Origin: Streptomyces albofaciens JCM 4342
Lineage (GTDB): Bacteria; Actinomycetota; Actinomycetes; Streptomycetales; Streptomycetaceae
Direction: 5' to 3'
DNA length: 64,000 bases
Assembly: GCF_008634025.1 (NCBI RefSeq)
Contig: NZ_PDCM01000002.1
Location: 1,798,001 to 1,862,000, forward strand
Part shown: one piece after another, positions 61,365 to 64,000 of the stretch
How positions within the stretch are numbered: position 1 is the first letter of the stretch
How the letters are laid out: every line of letters begins with the position of its first letter
Program-made: the position numbers and the translations under genes
Notes under the pieces: model-generated
What the model was told of the DNA's origin: nothing
What the model saw: the letters and a program-made list of their open reading frames with translations, nothing else
Database searches by the model: none

Positions 61365-64000
61365 TCACAGCCAGGTGTTGAACCGGCGGATGTACCAGGT
61401 CTTCACGCCCTGGGTGAGCAGGCAGTACGCCAGCAGCGTCCCGGCCAGCCACGGGAAGTAGCCGAGCGGCAGCGCCTGCATGCCGAGTGCCGGGGCCAGC
61501 GGCGAGAACGGCAGGGCGATGCCGAACGCCATGACCAGGGCGGTCATCAGCAGCACCGGCCAGGTGGCCCGGGACCGCACGAACGGGATGCGGCGGGTGC
61601 GCAGCATGTGCACCACGAGCGTCTGCGTCAGCAGCCCCTCGACGAACCAGCCGGACTGGAACAGCGCCTGGTGCGCCTCGCTGTCCGCCCCGAAGACGTG
61701 CCACATCAGCAGGAACGTGGTGATGTCGAAGACCGAGCTGGTCGGTCCCAGGACGAGCATGAAGCGCCCGATGCCCCGGGCGTCCCAGGCGCGCGGCTTG
61801 CGCAGGTACTCCTCGTCCATCCGGTCCCAGGGCGTGGCGAGCTGCGAGATGTCGTAGCAGAGGTTCTGTACGAGCAGCTGGGTCGCCAGCATCGGCTGGA
61901 AGGGGATGAACGCGGAGGCGGCCAGTACCGAGAAGACGTTCCCGAAGTTCGAGGAGGCCGTCATCTTGATGTACTTGATGGTGTTGCCGAAGGTCCGGCG
62001 GCCCTGGAGGACGCCCTGGCCGAGGACGGTCAGGTCCTTCTCCAGGAGGATGATGTCGGCGGACTCCTTGGCGATGTCCACGGCGGTGTCGACGGACACG
62101 CCGACGTCCGCCTCGCGCAGCGCCGCGGCGTCGTTGATGCCGTCGCCGAGGAAGCCGACCGTGTGCCCCGCCCGCTGGAGGGCGCGCACGATCCGGGCCT
62201 TCTGCACCGGGTTGACCTTGGCGAACACGGTGGTCGTACGGACCAGTTCGGCCAGGTCCGGCTCGTCGAGCAGGTCCAGGTACGGGCCCGTGACGACGGT
62301 GCCCGTCTCGATGCCCACCTCGGCGCAGACCCGCGCCGCGACCGCCTCGTTGTCGCCGGTGACGACCTTGACGGCGACACCGCTGCCGGCCAGGGCCCGC
62401 AGCGCCTCGGCGGCGTCCGGCTTCGGCGGGTCGAGGAAGGCCAGGAAGCCGCGCAGCGTCAGCTCCGCCTCGTCGGCGACGCCGTACGTGTCGCCGTGCG
62501 CCTCCCCGTCCATGCCGTCGTAGGTGTCGCCGACCGCCGGGAACTCGCGGGTCGCCACCGCCAGGACCCGCAGGCCCTGCCGGTTGTGGTCCTCGGCGGC
62601 CCCGGCGACCTGCCGGCGCAGCGCGTCGGTCAGCGGCACGCGCCGCCCGCCGTCGGCGAGGTGGGTGCACAGCGCGAGGACCTCCTCGACCGCGCCCTTG
62701 GTGACCATGAGGTGCCCCTCGTCCGGGCCGTCGAGTCCGTCGCGCCGCAGCACCACCGACATCCGGCGCCGCGCGAAGTCGAAGGGGACCTCGTCGACGA
62801 GCGTGAAGCGGGCGTCGACGACCACCTCCTCGGCCTCGTGCATCCGGGCGACGACGGCCTGGTCCATGGGGTTGCGCAGACCGGTCTGGAAGTGGCTGTT
62901 GAGGTAGGCGTACTCCAGCACCTCGCCGCCCCGGTCCGTGTCCCCGGCCCCGCTCCCGTCGCCCGTCTCTCTGCCGTACGCGTCGAGGCAGCGGCGCAGG
63001 ACCACGCGGTCCTCGGTCAGCGTGCCGGTCTTGTCGGTGCACAGCACGTCCATCGCGCCGAGGTTCTGGATGGCGTTCAGGCGCTTGACGACGACCTTGC
63101 GCCGCGCCATGGCGACCGCGCCGCGCGCCAGGTTGGTGGTCACCACCATCGGCAGCATCTCGGGGGTCAGCCCCACCGCGACGGCCACCGAGAAGGTCAC
63201 CGCCTCGGCCCAGTCGCCCTTGGTCAGCCCGTTGAGGACGAACACCAGCGGCACCATGACCAGCATGAAGCGGATCAGCAGGAAGCTGACCTTCTTCACG
63301 CCGACGTCGAAGCCGGTCTCCGGCCGCTCACCGGCCAGCGAACCGGCCATCGACCCGAAGTAGGTGTCCGCTCCGGTGGCCACGACCACGCCGGTCGCGG
63401 TGCCGGAGGTCACCGACGTGCCGGCCAGCACCAGGTTGTCCGCCTCCACCGGGTCGGCGCTCCCGCCGCGGTCCCGCGCCGGGGTGTCGGCCTTGGCGAC
63501 GGGCAGCGACTCGCCGGTCAGCGCGCCCTGCGCGACCATCAGGTCCTTGGCGGACAGCAGCCGCAGGTCGGCCGGTACGAGGTCGCCGGCGGCCAGCTTG
63601 ACGATGTCGCCGCGCACCACGTCCGCGACGGGGATCTCGACGGTGGCCGGCGCCTGCGTCCGGCCGGACCGGCGCTGTACGGCGGTGGTCGTGGTGACCA
63701 GGGCGCGCAGCGCGGCGGCCGAGCTGTTCGAGCGGTATTCCTGCCAGAACCGCAGCAGCCCGCTGATCAGCACCATCGCGCCGAGGATCGGGATCTTCGG
63801 GTCGAAGGGCTCGGTGTCCGCGGCCTGGAGCCACTGCGCGTACATGACGGCGGCCAGGGCGGCGAGGACGAGGATGAACGGGTTCCAGAAGGCCTTGGCC
63901 AGCTGGACGTACCAGCGCGGGACGCGCTCGTGCGCGACGACGTTGGGCCCCTCGCGCTCCAGGCGCGCCACGGCGTTGTCGTACAGCAGCCCGTCGCGGC
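61365..64000 (-). CDS. mgtA: Magnesium-translocating P-type ATPase, N-terminus beyond the window
   Basis: Type IIIB P-type ATPase importing Mg2+. About 878 codons are visible; the start is outside the right edge. Motifs in order: GALTGESLP (actuator), LTPEMLPMVVTTNLA (M4), DVLCTDKTGTLT with the phosphorylated Asp, KGAVEEVL (nucleotide domain), VVTGDNEAVA and GDGINDAAALREADVGVSVD (hinge), then six C-terminal membrane segments. The M4 PEMLPM matches MgtA/MgtB rather than calcium pumps. Cotranscription with the MgtC gene downstream is likely. Any Mg-responsive leader would be outside the window. Confidence 0.95.
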   Translation of the reverse strand, partial: RDGLLYDNAVARLEREGPNVVAHERVPRWYVQLAKAFWNPFILVLAALAAVMYAQWLQAADTEPFDPKIPILGAMVLISGLLRFWQEYRSNSSAAALRALVTTTTAVQRRSGRTQAPATVEIPVADVVRGDIVKLAAGDLVPADLRLLSAKDLMVAQGALTGESLPVAKADTPARDRGGSADPVEADNLVLAGTSVTSGTATGVVVATGADTYFGSMAGSLAGERPETGFDVGVKKVSFLLIRFMLVMVPLVFVLNGLTKGDWAEAVTFSVAVAVGLTPEMLPMVVTTNLARGAVAMARRKVVVKRLNAIQNLGAMDVLCTDKTGTLTEDRVVLRRCLDAYGRETGDGSGAGDTDRGGEVLEYAYLNSHFQTGLRNPMDQAVVARMHEAEEVVVDARFTLVDEVPFDFARRRMSVVLRRDGLDGPDEGHLMVTKGAVEEVLALCTHLADGGRRVPLTDALRRQVAGAAEDHNRQGLRVLAVATREFPAVGDTYDGMDGEAHGDTYGVADEAELTLRGFLAFLDPPKPDAAEALRALAGSGVAVKVVTGDNEAVAARVCAEVGIETGTVVTGPYLDLLDEPDLAELVRTTTVFAKVNPVQKARIVRALQRAGHTVGFLGDGINDAAALREADVGVSVDTAVDIAKESADIILLEKDLTVLGQGVLQGRRTFGNTIKYIKMTASSNFGNVFSVLAASAFIPFQPMLATQLLVQNLCYDISQLATPWDRMDEEYLRKPRAWDARGIGRFMLVLGPTSSVFDITTFLLMWHVFGADSEAHQALFQSGWFVEGLLTQTLVVHMLRTRRIPFVRSRATWPVLLMTALVMAFGIALPFSPLAPALGMQALPLGYFPWLAGTLLAYCLLTQGVKTWYIRRFNTWL

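Overview
The window is very GC-rich, uses GTG and TTG starts freely, and has third-codon positions almost always G or C. Gene content (GH46 chitosanase, RNase Sa-type ribonuclease, GH84 hexosaminidase, CYP107-like P450, XRE-cupin/DUF6126 pair, GAF-LuxR regulator, DUF6297 membrane protein) points to a Streptomyces chromosome. No rRNA, tRNA, CRISPR array, complete insertion sequence or prophage was seen. Both edges cut genes: an aldo/keto reductase at the left and a magnesium P-type ATPase at the right.

Layout. 1-4 kb: aldo/keto reductase, two P-loop kinase-like proteins and a methyltransferase. 4.2-11.3 kb: a minus-strand sugar uptake locus, read as GntR regulator, two paralogous lipoprotein sugar-binding proteins, permease, ATPase, ROK sugar kinase and a coupled membrane protein; ATGA overlaps tie most of the chain together. 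11.4-20.4 kb: housekeeping and secreted functions (thioesterase, a secreted cyclohexadienyl dehydratase homologue, P450, KDPG aldolase, secreted ribonuclease, XRE-cupin regulator, GH84 glycosidase, TenA-like protein, lipoprotein). 20.4-46.4 kb: a dispersed purine and ureide catabolism region. It holds allantoinase, an IclR regulator (AllR-like), a MobA-like nucleotidyltransferase and malate synthase. After an interruption (VOC protein, YfcC transporter, FAD monooxygenase with TetR, GNAT, chitosanase) come two NCS2 purine permeases, 8-oxoguanine deaminase, uricase, HIU hydrolase, OHCU decarboxylase, an HTH_22 protein, hydroxypyruvate isomerase, tartronate semialdehyde reductase, a broken glyoxylate carboligase and catalase. 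46.7-64 kb: a zinc-ribbon/nuclease-like protein, an ABC exporter pair, SDR, GNAT, CopD-like and YjbR proteins, two AMP-binding ligases opposite a GAF-LuxR regulator, PRC-barrel, tautomerase, LysR, an Eis-like acetyltransferase and MgtC/MgtA.

How it works together. Oxidised purines are imported (NCS2), deaminated, opened by uricase, HIU hydrolase and OHCU decarboxylase to allantoin, and passed to allantoinase. The glyoxylate expected at the end would be used by malate synthase or by the carboligase, reductase and isomerase route. Catalase removes the peroxide made by uricase. The main new observation is regulatory. A TTCAAC-N5-GTTGAA palindrome (motif A) sits at or next to the promoters of allantoinase, malate synthase, the uraD operon and catalase; the last two share an identical 20-mer. 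A second palindrome, TTCC-N7-GGAA (motif B), abuts it at allantoinase and malate synthase and recurs, in one case imperfectly, upstream of the IclR gene and hydroxypyruvate isomerase. This joins the scattered genes into one candidate regulon, yet the carboligase that should feed the reductase is a frameshifted remnant here and no allantoicase is present in the window.
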